Translations under genes and position numbers: made by a program
Part shown: positions 23,938 through 31,569 of the stretch, piece after piece
How the letters are laid out: each line of letters starts with the position of its first letter
Numbering within the stretch: the stretch's first letter is position 1
Assembly (NCBI GenBank): GCA_965242565.1
Contig: OZ251457.1
Span: 3,195,940 to 3,259,939 of the forward strand
Reading direction: 5' to 3'
Length of the DNA stretch: 64,000 nucleotides
Origin: CATQGW01 sp965242565
GTDB taxonomy: Bacteria; Chloroflexota; Dehalococcoidia; Bin125
The notes under the pieces: model-generated
What the model was told of the DNA's origin: nothing
The model's input: the letters and a program-made list of their open reading frames with translations, nothing else
Databases searched by the model: none

Positions 23938-24043
23938 GCGCGCTGCGGATGAGGACGAAGCGTCCACCAAACTGGAACCGCTGCTCCAACAGGCCGCGCA
24001 CTTGACCTTCCTCGCCCTCCGGCTAGCGCACCGCATGGCGAGG
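23938..24043 (+). ncRNA. structured RNA motif, copy 3 (upstream of second NYN gene)
   Basis: Most diverged copy, but the pairing is kept. The first stem is GGAC/GTCC (23953-23956, 23962-23965) in place of GGGC/GCCC, a compensatory change. The outer stem of the 3' hairpin is CCTCGCC/GGCGAGG (24010-24016, 24037-24043) in place of CCCGTC/GGCGGG, again compensated. GCGCTG (23940-23945) and the loop TAGCGC (24024-24029) are unchanged and remain complementary. CCAACAGGCC is also unchanged. The hairpin ends 17 bases before the NYN start codon. Confidence 0.65.
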
Positions 24044-24060
24044 ACACCTCTAGCATCATC

Positions 24061-24681
24061 ATGGCGGACCCGCAGCCTCTCCGTGTGGCAGTCTTCATGG
24101 ACGGTTCGAATGTCTACTACGGAGCGCGAGACACCTTTCACCAAGAAGATGACCCCGCCAGAGTTGGGCGAACGTGGCCCCACCTGATCGGTGAGTGGCT
24201 TCTCAGCTCTATTGCCGGTCCATCTCACCCGCGCCGCCTCCATAGCGTCCGTGTGCATGAAGGCCTACAGAGGGTGGGAGAGGGTGGCCATGAGGCGCAA
24301 CAACAGCGGCACAACGAGTGGGTCGCCAGAGGCGCGCTGGTCTTTGCCAGGTCGCTGGTGGCAGCCGCCAATGTCGGAGAACGACCGCAAGAGGCGGGTG
24401 TGGATGTTGCGCTTGCGCTTGACTGCCTGCACCTTGCTCTCTCAGACTCCATCGATGTGGCGATCATTTTCTCGGAAGATCAGGATTACGAGCCGTTGAT
24501 CGATCACCTTCTCGATCTGGGGCGTACCGTTGAGGTTGCGCACTGGTGGAACAACGTGCGAGAGCCCAAGGGCAAGAAAGGGGGCTTCCTGGCGCGCGGC
24601 CGGTCCGGTGTCGCTCACCATTTCCTTGACGCCGATGCCTACGAAGGCGTTCGGGTGCGCCGAGCTCGGAGGAACAGATGA
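24061..24681 (+). CDS. NYN-domain protein (PIN-like nuclease fold), copy 2
   Basis: A 206-residue NYN-family protein with the most typical motifs of the three: FMDGSNVYYG (D14, N17), GVDVALALD (D115, D121) and FSEDQDYEPLI (D140, D142). This is the full acidic set expected for a metal-dependent RNase. The C-terminus is basic (RVRRARRNR), suggesting nucleic-acid contact. The ATG at 24061 has no separate ribosome site; the closest purine-rich run is in the 3' side of the RNA hairpin, so translation may be controlled by that structure. The stop overlaps the next start by four bases (ATGA). Confidence 0.8.
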   Translation: MADPQPLRVAVFMDGSNVYYGARDTFHQEDDPARVGRTWPHLIGEWLLSSIAGPSHPRRLHSVRVHEGLQRVGEGGHEAQQQRHNEWVARGALVFARSLVAAANVGERPQEAGVDVALALDCLHLALSDSIDVAIIFSEDQDYEPLIDHLLDLGRTVEVAHWWNNVREPKGKKGGFLARGRSGVAHHFLDADAYEGVRVRRARRNR

Positions 24682-25343
24682 CATCGCGCGTCACCGTCTT
24701 CGTTGATGAGCAAAGTGCTCGTGCTCGTGCGGCTGTCGCGTTTTTCAGCTCGCATCCCATGCCGTCCGACGGGCAATTTTGGCCGCACCTGGTCGGTGAA
24801 GAACTCTGCGATGCCTTGCAAGGCGCCGACACATCCAGTGACTGGCAGCTGCAGGAAGTGCGCGTATATTACCGCCGCCCGCGTCGCAACAGTCCGTTGT
24901 ACGAAGCGAAGCGTGCGCAGGTTGCCGCTTGGCAGGACCGAGGCCAGGGCCTCGTTCACCTACGAGAGTTCAACGAGACCAAGCGGGGACAGGTGAAGGG
25001 TACGCACGTTGCACTCGCTCTGGATATCTTCCGTGGCGCCAGCAAGCGCGAGTACGATGTCGGCATTGTACTTTCGGACAGCTTGGATGTTCTGCCGATC
25101 TTCGAGAGGTTTCGCATTCTCGAGGACCAGCTGCCAGCCGTTCTCTACGGAGGAACGTGGCAAGCAGCGCAAGAGCCGCCATCGCCTTTCTCGGCGGCGG
25201 TGCGCAACCAGGGCTTTGAGTGTCAAGCGCTTGGCGACGGGGTGTATGTCAACGTGCGCGATGACACGCATTACGGCGATCGCTCCGCCCGACGACAGCG
25301 CACGACGCGCCGCAGGCGGCGGAGACGGCAATCAGGGGCATAG
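24678..25343 (+). CDS. NYN-like protein with altered first motif, copy 3
   Basis: A 221-residue protein coupled to the previous gene by an ATGA overlap. It keeps the general NYN layout: VFVDEQSAR at the start, THVALALDIF in the middle and VLSDSLDVLPIF later. The first motif has Glu-Gln-Ser where the others have x-x-Asn, so the otherwise conserved Asn is missing, while the three acidic positions remain. The tail is extremely basic (RRQRTTRRRRRRRQ). It may be a regulatory or less active partner of the NYN protein encoded just before it, with which it probably forms a complex. That partnership is inference from the gene overlap. Confidence 0.65.
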   Translation: MTSRVTVFVDEQSARARAAVAFFSSHPMPSDGQFWPHLVGEELCDALQGADTSSDWQLQEVRVYYRRPRRNSPLYEAKRAQVAAWQDRGQGLVHLREFNETKRGQVKGTHVALALDIFRGASKREYDVGIVLSDSLDVLPIFERFRILEDQLPAVLYGGTWQAAQEPPSPFSAAVRNQGFECQALGDGVYVNVRDDTHYGDRSARRQRTTRRRRRRRQSGA

Positions 25344-25393
25344 CTGCCGGATGGCAGGCAACCGCGCAAGTGCGCCGCCGCGAGGCTCTGCCT

Positions 25394-26155
25394 CTACAGC
25401 GTTGCGCCGCCGTCTACTGTCACTGTCTGGCCTGTCACGAAGACGTTGCGCTCGATGAGGGCGATGATGGCGTCTGCGCAGGTTTCGGGGGTGGCGACGC
25501 CGCGCAGCGGGGCTGTTTCGCTCAGACGCTTGCGGCCCGCTTCGTAGGTCTGCTCGCCCAGGCCGCCGCGCAGCCAACGGCCTTCGATGAAGCCGGGGGC
25601 GATGGTGTTGATCCGGATCTCCGGGCCCAGCACGCGCGCCAGCGATTTGGTGATCACGTTCACGCCCGCCTTGCTTGCCGCGTAGGGGATGCTCGAGCCG
25701 CCGCCGCCCGCGCCCGCTACCGACGACACGTTGACGATCGCGCCTTCGCCCGCCGCCCGCATGTGCGCCGCGGCCGCGCGGCTGCAGTTGAACACTCCGC
25801 GCAGATTTGCGCCGATGATGTCGTCCCATACCTCGTCGGTTACGGCTTCCAGATCGTCGTGCGCGATGAAGTGCGTCATCCCCGCGTTATTGACCAGAAT
25901 GTGCAGCGCGCCGAACTCGTCGACCGCCGACTGGATTAACCGCCGGCAGTCGGCGTCTTGCCGCACATCGGCCTGCACGGCGATCGCCTGGCCGCCGCGC
26001 GAGCGGATGCCGGCTACCACCTCGTCGGCTGCTTCCGCGCCGCGGTTGTAGTTGACCACGACCGCCGCGCCCAGCTCGGCCAGTAGCTCCGCCGTTGCGC
26101 GCCCTACGCCCGATGACGATCCGGTCACTACCGCGACTTTGCCCGCAATCTCCAT
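25394..26155 (-). CDS. short-chain dehydrogenase/reductase
   Basis: A 253-residue classical SDR. The start is ATG 26153-26155 (MEIAGKVAVVTG); an open frame continues upstream but lacks homology. It has the cofactor motif TGSSSGVG, NNAG at the fourth strand, the catalytic Ser in VNVSSVAG and the YxxxK motif in PYAASKAG. The Asn after the second beta strand (NYNRGA) suggests NADP(H) or NAD(H) cannot be separated with confidence. It acts as an oxidoreductase on a hydroxy or keto substrate, like 3-oxoacyl reductases of the FabG type. It lies next to an amidohydrolase on the same strand. Confidence 0.9.
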   Translation of the reverse strand: MEIAGKVAVVTGSSSGVGRATAELLAELGAAVVVNYNRGAEAADEVVAGIRSRGGQAIAVQADVRQDADCRRLIQSAVDEFGALHILVNNAGMTHFIAHDDLEAVTDEVWDDIIGANLRGVFNCSRAAAAHMRAAGEGAIVNVSSVAGAGGGGSSIPYAASKAGVNVITKSLARVLGPEIRINTIAPGFIEGRWLRGGLGEQTYEAGRKRLSETAPLRGVATPETCADAIIALIERNVFVTGQTVTVDGGATL

Positions 26156-26264
26156 CACTTCACCCGCTTTCGCTGCGCGCCGAACTTGTACGCACGACGG
26201 AATGGCCGCCGAAGGCGGCCATTCCACCCGCGCTGCGCGAACCGTCGGCGCGAAAATGCTCGCG

Positions 26265-27458
26265 CTACGCGCCGCCGCCGCCCGCGGCGGCCAGACCGGC
26301 CGGCATTTCAGCGGGCGTCTCGATCTTGTAGAGCTTCGCGGCGTTCTCCCAGAGGATCTTGCGCCGCCGCGACTCCGGCTGGCCCGCCAGCCCCGCCTCG
26401 ATCGTCTCCTGCACGTTGCCGTAGAGGCAGGTCGGGTGCGGGAAGTCGGTCTCGAAGAGGATGTTGTCCTCGCCGATGTCGTCGATCAGTTTGCGCGGCG
26501 CGACCTGCTCGAACCAGTAGCAGGCGTAGACCTGCCGGCGGAAGTAGTCGGAGGGCATCATCTCGAACTCCGGGCGCGCCTTGCGGATGTCCGCGGCCAG
26601 GAAGTGGTAATCGCACGACTCGAGGCAGAACGGCACCCAGCCGATGCCGCTCTCGACCGAGATGAACTTGAGCTCCGGGAAGCGCGGCAGCACGCCCGAG
26701 AGCAGCAGGTCGGTCATCTGCAAGCCGTTGGAGAGGAACAGCACGGTCGAGGTGCGCGCGTAGGTCACCTCCGGGCCGTCCACCGCCAGCCGCTCCGGCG
26801 TGAAGCCGTCGGTGAAGTCGCCCGAGCCGATGTGGAAGGAGATCGGCAGCCCCGTGTCGGTGGCGATGTTCCAGAGCGGGTCCCAGTGCTTGTCGCCCAG
26901 GAACGGCTCGCCGTGGGACTGCGGGTCGCCGGTGAAGAGGATGCCCTTGATTCCCTGCTGCGCGACCCGCTCGATCTCTTTGACCGACGCCTCCACATCC
27001 CAGAACGGGATCGAGGCGTTGGCCACGAAGCGCTCCGGCGCGGCCGAGATCCAGTCGATCTGGAAGTCGTTCCAGGCGCGCACGCACTCCAGCATCAGCT
27101 CGGGCTCCTTGAGCTGGAGGAAGCGCTGCGAGGCGAAACCGGCCACGTTGGGGTAGAGCACCTGCGCGTAGACGCCGGTCTCGTCCATCAGCTTCAGCCG
27201 CTCGTGTACGTCGAACGAGGCGGGGTGCGCCTCTTCGTAGGTCGGCGGCGAGCTGGGGAACTTACCCTTCCAGCCGGCGAACACGCCCGACGGCGCGTTG
27301 GCGACCTTTTCGTCGGCCACGAACCAGGCGTTGACGCCCTTGTCGTCCTGCTTCACGTGCAGAACGCGGTCGCCCCATTTCTGCGAGACGCGGCTGGTCC
27401 AGAGGTCGGCCGGCTCGGTGATGTGGGTGTCGGCGTCGATAAAGGTGGTGAATGCCAT
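26265..27458 (-). CDS. amidohydrolase (ACMSD-like, amidohydrolase-2 family)
   Basis: A 397-residue TIM-barrel metal-dependent hydrolase or decarboxylase. The metal site can be followed through the N-terminal DADTHITEP (HxH-type motif reduced to D-x-H), SFHIGSGDF in the middle, ESGIGWVPF and the late Asp in FETDFPHPT. This pattern belongs to the ACMSD/5-carboxyvanillate decarboxylase-like group of amidohydrolases, many copies of which are typical in SAR202-like Chloroflexota genomes. Substrate unknown. The SDR downstream, 109 bp away, may act in the same pathway. Confidence 0.85.
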   Translation of the reverse strand: MAFTTFIDADTHITEPADLWTSRVSQKWGDRVLHVKQDDKGVNAWFVADEKVANAPSGVFAGWKGKFPSSPPTYEEAHPASFDVHERLKLMDETGVYAQVLYPNVAGFASQRFLQLKEPELMLECVRAWNDFQIDWISAAPERFVANASIPFWDVEASVKEIERVAQQGIKGILFTGDPQSHGEPFLGDKHWDPLWNIATDTGLPISFHIGSGDFTDGFTPERLAVDGPEVTYARTSTVLFLSNGLQMTDLLLSGVLPRFPELKFISVESGIGWVPFCLESCDYHFLAADIRKARPEFEMMPSDYFRRQVYACYWFEQVAPRKLIDDIGEDNILFETDFPHPTCLYGNVQETIEAGLAGQPESRRRKILWENAAKLYKIETPAEMPAGLAAAGGGGA

Positions 27459-27821
27459 GGTTCCTCCCCGGTGTGGATGGCGTGCGCGTTGTTGCGCAGG
27501 CTACACGTTTCGCCGCGGGCTAGTGCAGCTACTCCGTCGTTCCTGCGCTTGCCACGGTGCCCCCTGTCTCCCCGTCGTTCTCGCCCCTGAACTTGGCGAA
27601 TCCATATGACGGCTGTCGGTGGACAGCGTATCTGGATGGTCTGCGAACGGGTGTTGGCGAGTAAGCCTGGACCCCGGCGCTGCGAACAGGGTTGGGTTTG
27701 GGCCCCAGATCAAGTCTGGGGCGACGGATCGTGGGGGCGTGCGTTGGGGTGTTTGTGAGAGGTTGGGGTGAGATGAGGCTGATTCCCGCTCGGGGGCGGG
27801 AATGACGGGAAGGGGGGCGGG
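27459..27821. repeat. 363-bp intergenic repeat region
   Basis: No gene seen. About 27630-27730 holds one copy of the 100-bp dispersed repeat (ATGGTCTGCGAACGG, GTTGGGTTTGGGCC) ending in the 19-bp palindrome at 27703-27721 and GCGACGGATC. The hairpin ATTCCCGC/GCGGGAAT is at 27782-27803. It ends in GGCGGGCTAG, where CTA is the stop codon of rseP, so it also stands as the likely terminator of the ribosomal/isoprenoid operon. Confidence 0.8.
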
Positions 27822-29528
27822 CTAGCGCAGCAGCGACTCGCCCTCGATCGCGCGGGCGATGTCGAAGTAGGAGATCACCACGATGAAGAGCAGCAGCATC
27901 GCAAAGCCTGCCATGTGGACCAGGCCCTCCTTCTCGGGCGAGATTCGCTTGCCGCGCCGCGCGATCTCGATCAGGATGAAGAAGATGCGTCCGCCGTCGA
28001 GCATCGGCAGCGGCAAGATGTTGATGATCGCGAGGTTCAGACTGAGCAGCGCCGCCAGCTCGATCAGCCGCACCCAGCCGACCTGCTCGACTACCTCGCC
28101 CGTTACCCGCGCGATGCCGACCGGCCCGGACAGATCGATCGGCTCGCCGCCCGCGATCCAGGAGCGGATCCGGTTTCGCACCAGCACGAATGTCGCGCCG
28201 ACCTGCTCGAAGCCGCGCGGGATCGCCTCCCAGAAGCTGTAGCCCTGCGAGATGATCCGCGTCGTGCCGTTGGCGACGCTGATGCCGGTCGCGCCCTGCG
28301 GGACCTCGATCGGCGTGCCGGCCGGCGGATAGCGCGGGTTGAGTCCCAGCGCGGCATAGAGCGCGTCGATTCGCACGCTCTGGTCGGCGGCGATGCTGAG
28401 CATCGTGTCCTCGGGCTGCGTCACATAGACCTGCCCGCCGGGCAGTTCGAGGCGCGTACCGGCCGCGATCTCCTCCGTCTCTGCGCCCCAGGCGCTGATC
28501 ACGTGCAGCGCAGGCACGCCCAGCCGCTCCGCGATCTGATCGATCGACTCGCCCTCCTGCACCACATGCGTCAGCGGCTGCGGCGCGAGGCGGGCGTGGA
28601 CGTCGACCTCAAAGCGCTCGGTGCTGGTTGCGCCGCTGATCGCGTCGGTCGCCGTCTCGCGTTCGACCGTGAACCGCATTGTTTCGCCGAGGTTCAGCTG
28701 CACGGCGCGGGTTAGGTCGAGGGTGTTGATGATCTGGTCGTCGTTGGCGGCGATGATTCGGTCGCCCGGCTCGATCCCAGCGCGCTGCGCGGGCGCGCCC
28801 TGGATAACCGAGGTCACGATGGCGGGGCCGGCCGCGACATTGTCCGGGATCATCGCGGCGATGGCAAAGAGGAAGATCGGCAGGATCGCGTTGACGGCGG
28901 CGCCGGCGGCGAGGATGCCGATTCGCGTGAGCCGCGACTGCGAGCCCAGCGAGCGCGGATCGATGCCAATGGTGATCCCGAAGACGGTGACCTGCGAGGG
29001 CTCGCGGCCGCCGGGGTTGCGATAGGCGTCGGGATCAAGCAGCGGCTCTGATGTGTCCGGCGCGTCGGCGTCTTGTTCTTCGGCGGCCTTCAGCGAGTAG
29101 CTCCAGCGACCCTCGTTGCCGTCGGCCTCCGTGCGGGTGACGATCATCTCGACATCGCGGTTGTTGATGCCCTCGACCAGCCGATCGGCGAACTGCTGCG
29201 GGCTGTGGACGCGCTTGCCGTTGATGTGGGTGATGCGGTCGCCGGGTTCCAGGCCCTCGAGTTTCGGGTTGGCGCGGTTGAGCCGCTCAATCAGCAATCC
29301 GCTGGATTCCTCGCCGGTGAGCCGCACGAAGCCGCCGATCGGCAGCCAGTTGATCGAGTAGAGCGTCTCGCCGAAGCGCTTGCCGCGAATTCGCGGCGGC
29401 AGCCCGATCCCGAACTCCTCCACCCGCACGCCGGCCAGCTTCGCGGTGAAGTAGTGCCCCAACTCGTGCAGGATCACCAGCGCCAGCAGAATCCCCACGA
29501 ACGGCAGGATGGTGGTGAGCACGAACAT
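27822..29528 (-). CDS. rseP: RseP-type site-2 metalloprotease with PDZ and LysM-like insertions
   Basis: A 568-residue membrane protease of family M50. The zinc site is HELGH (residues 21-25) in the first transmembrane helix, completed by NILPLPMLDGG (503-513) near the C-terminus. Two PDZ domains lie at about 85-150 and 236-312 (both with EPGDRI). Unusually, residues about 320-363 and 366-410 resemble two LysM repeats (VVQEGESIDQIAERLGVPA ... GTRLELP and QPEDTMLSIA ... GTPIEVP). Family members are about 350-450 residues. RseP releases membrane-bound anti-sigma factors and signal-peptide remnants. It is the last gene of the string rpsB to rseP, ten bp after dxr. Confidence 0.85.
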   Translation of the reverse strand: MFVLTTILPFVGILLALVILHELGHYFTAKLAGVRVEEFGIGLPPRIRGKRFGETLYSINWLPIGGFVRLTGEESSGLLIERLNRANPKLEGLEPGDRITHINGKRVHSPQQFADRLVEGINNRDVEMIVTRTEADGNEGRWSYSLKAAEEQDADAPDTSEPLLDPDAYRNPGGREPSQVTVFGITIGIDPRSLGSQSRLTRIGILAAGAAVNAILPIFLFAIAAMIPDNVAAGPAIVTSVIQGAPAQRAGIEPGDRIIAANDDQIINTLDLTRAVQLNLGETMRFTVERETATDAISGATSTERFEVDVHARLAPQPLTHVVQEGESIDQIAERLGVPALHVISAWGAETEEIAAGTRLELPGGQVYVTQPEDTMLSIAADQSVRIDALYAALGLNPRYPPAGTPIEVPQGATGISVANGTTRIISQGYSFWEAIPRGFEQVGATFVLVRNRIRSWIAGGEPIDLSGPVGIARVTGEVVEQVGWVRLIELAALLSLNLAIINILPLPMLDGGRIFFILIEIARRGKRISPEKEGLVHMAGFAMLLLFIVVISYFDIARAIEGESLLR

Positions 29529-29537
29529 GATCTGAGA

Positions 29538-30698
29538 TTAGTCCTCCGCGCCGATCCGCTTGCGAGTCGCGCGGCGCGCCCAGGCGTCGGCCTCATCGAT
29601 CTGCGCCAGCGACGGTTCGGCGCAGCCCTCGTGCGCGTCCAGCGCCGCTTCCACCAGCGCCGGAATTTGGTCGAAGCGGATTGCGCGGTTGAGGAACGCC
29701 TCCACCGCGACCTCGTCGGCCGCCGCCATCACCGCGGGGAAGGTGCCGCCGGCCAGCCCGGCCCGCATCGCCAGCCGCAGGCAGGGATAGCGATCCAGGT
29801 CGGGCGCGGCAAAGTTGAGGCTACCCACGGCGGCCAGATCGAGCGGCGCGGTCGTCGGACGCAATCGCAGCGGCCAGGACAACGCCAGCTGGATCGGCAG
29901 CCGCATGTCGGGATAACCGAGCTGCGCCTTGACGGAGCCGTCGCCGAACTCCACCAACGAATGCACGATCGACTCCGCGTGCTGGATTACCTCGACGCGC
30001 TCGTAGGGCACGTCGAACAGCCAGCGCGCCTCGATCGTTTCCATCCCCTTGTTCATCAGCGTCGCGCTGTCGATCGTGATCTTCGCGCCCATCTTCCAGG
30101 TGGGATGGTTAAGCGCCTGCTCGGGCGTGACCTGGGGCAGCTGTTCGGCCGGCAGGTCGCGCAGCGCGCCGCCGGAGGCGGTCAGGATGATCCGCCTGAT
30201 TTCGTTCTCCTCTTCGCCCCAGAGGCACTGCCAGATTGCGCTGTGCTCTGAGTCGATCGGGCGCAGCTGCCCGTCGCCCGCGTCGGCCGCCGCCCGCACG
30301 AGCGCGCCCGCCATCACCACCACCTCCTTGTTCGCCAGCGCCACATCAGCGCCGCGCTCCAGCGCCGTCAGCGTCGGCTCCAGCCCGGCCCGGCCGGCCG
30401 TACCCACGACCAGCACATCGCCGTCCGGATCGGCCGCCATCGCCTCCATCGGCGCGATGCTCGCGCCGACCTCCTCCGCGATCGCTTGCAGACGCCCTGC
30501 TTTCACCTCGCCGTCGTCTGCGGTCCACAGGTAGCGCGGGCGGAACTCCCGCGCCTGCGCCTCCAGCGCGTCCAGATTGCGGCCCGCCGCCAAGCCGAGC
30601 ACGCGGTAGCGCTGCGGCATCGAGCGCACCACATCGAGCGTCTGCGTGCCGATGCTGCCGGTTGAGCCGATCAGAACCAGGGTCGTAGCGTCGGTCAT
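29538..30698 (-). CDS. dxr: 1-deoxy-D-xylulose 5-phosphate reductoisomerase
   Basis: A 386-residue NADPH-dependent enzyme that turns 1-deoxyxylulose 5-phosphate into methylerythritol 4-phosphate, the committed step of the non-mevalonate isoprenoid pathway. Visible motifs are the dinucleotide fold IGSTGSIGTQTLDV, ALANKEVVVMAG, the metal-binding region RPIDSEHSAIWQCL, LTASGGALRDLP, and HPTWKMGAKITIDSATLMNKG. Length fits the family. It begins one base after the cdsA stop and is followed ten bases later by rseP, the normal order in this conserved cluster. Confidence 0.97.
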   Translation of the reverse strand: MTDATTLVLIGSTGSIGTQTLDVVRSMPQRYRVLGLAAGRNLDALEAQAREFRPRYLWTADDGEVKAGRLQAIAEEVGASIAPMEAMAADPDGDVLVVGTAGRAGLEPTLTALERGADVALANKEVVVMAGALVRAAADAGDGQLRPIDSEHSAIWQCLWGEEENEIRRIILTASGGALRDLPAEQLPQVTPEQALNHPTWKMGAKITIDSATLMNKGMETIEARWLFDVPYERVEVIQHAESIVHSLVEFGDGSVKAQLGYPDMRLPIQLALSWPLRLRPTTAPLDLAAVGSLNFAAPDLDRYPCLRLAMRAGLAGGTFPAVMAAADEVAVEAFLNRAIRFDQIPALVEAALDAHEGCAEPSLAQIDEADAWARRATRKRIGAED

Positions 30699-30699
30699 C

Positions 30700-31569
30700 T
30701 CACGTCCAGACCAGAAAAAAGTATATGGTCGGCAGCCCGAACAGCAGACTGTCCAAGCGATCCAGCACTCCGCCGTGGCCGGGGATCAGGTTTGAGGAGT
30801 CTTTCACGCCCTGGGCGCGCTTGAACAGGGACTCGGCGAGGTCGCCGAGTTGGGCGGCGACGGGCAGCGCGAGCGCGAGCAGAATCAGCGGCCAGATGCC
30901 GGCCTCAAGGCCGAAAATTTGGTCCAGCGCGAGCACTGCGCCTGCGCCGCCCAGCCAGCCGAAGATCGCGCCCTCGACTGTCTTGTTCGGGCTGATCGCG
31001 GGCGCGAGTTGTCGTCTGCCGAGCGTGCGGCCGCCGGCGTAGGCCGCGGCGTCGGTGCTCATCACCGCCAGCACGCCCAGCAGCATCCACTCCGCGCCGT
31101 CGTCGCCGCCCACGGATTGGCGGATCAGCACGAACGCCGCCGCCGGCAGCGCCAGATAGAGCAGCGCGGTGGTCATCACGGCAGCGGCGGACAGGTAGCC
31201 GCGCAGCGGTTCGGCCTGCGGCGCTTGCTCGCGCAGCGTCGCCTCCAGCGTCGTCGCTCCGAAGACGGCCAGCGCGGCGATCAGCAGCGCCCAGTGCAGC
31301 GGCGCGGCATCGGTCAGGGCGACGCCGAGTGCCGCGCCGAGCCCGGCGGCGGCGAGCAGAAAGGCCGGCGACGCGCGGCGCACGCCGCAGATCGCCGCAA
31401 TCTCGCCCAGCGCGATCAGCATCGCCAGCCCCAGCAGCGCCGTGAAGAACGGGCCTCCGACGAGGATCGCGGCGACGATGATCGGCATGCCCACCGCTGC
31501 GCTGGCCAGCCGCAGCGCCAGCTGGCCGGCGAGCAGTCGCCGCACCCTAGCGCCCATTGCGTCCGGCAT
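30700..31569 (-). CDS. cdsA: phosphatidate cytidylyltransferase
   Basis: A membrane enzyme of about 289 residues making CDP-diacylglycerol from phosphatidic acid and CTP. It has seven to eight hydrophobic segments and the full family signature near the C-terminus: SLFKRAQGVKDSSNLIPGHG followed by GVLDRLDS. The start is taken as the ATG at 31567-31569; an alternative is the ATG at 31555-31557. Either way it overlaps the end of uppS by 11 to 23 bp, so translation is coupled. Confidence 0.93.
   Translation of the reverse strand: MPDAMGARVRRLLAGQLALRLASAAVGMPIIVAAILVGGPFFTALLGLAMLIALGEIAAICGVRRASPAFLLAAAGLGAALGVALTDAAPLHWALLIAALAVFGATTLEATLREQAPQAEPLRGYLSAAAVMTTALLYLALPAAAFVLIRQSVGGDDGAEWMLLGVLAVMSTDAAAYAGGRTLGRRQLAPAISPNKTVEGAIFGWLGGAGAVLALDQIFGLEAGIWPLILLALALPVAAQLGDLAESLFKRAQGVKDSSNLIPGHGGVLDRLDSLLFGLPTIYFFLVWT

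Noticed and set aside
22801..24043. Repeats before the NYN genes as integron attC sites or CRISPR repeats
   Set aside because: They lack the GTTRRRY/RYYYAAC core pair of attC sites, and the spacing and length are wrong for CRISPR. No integrase or cas gene is present.
22801..24043. Retron or type III toxin-antitoxin of a known family
   Set aside because: There is no reverse transcriptase, the protein is a NYN and not a ToxN/AbiQ-fold, and the RNA is not a tandem array of short repeats with a terminator.
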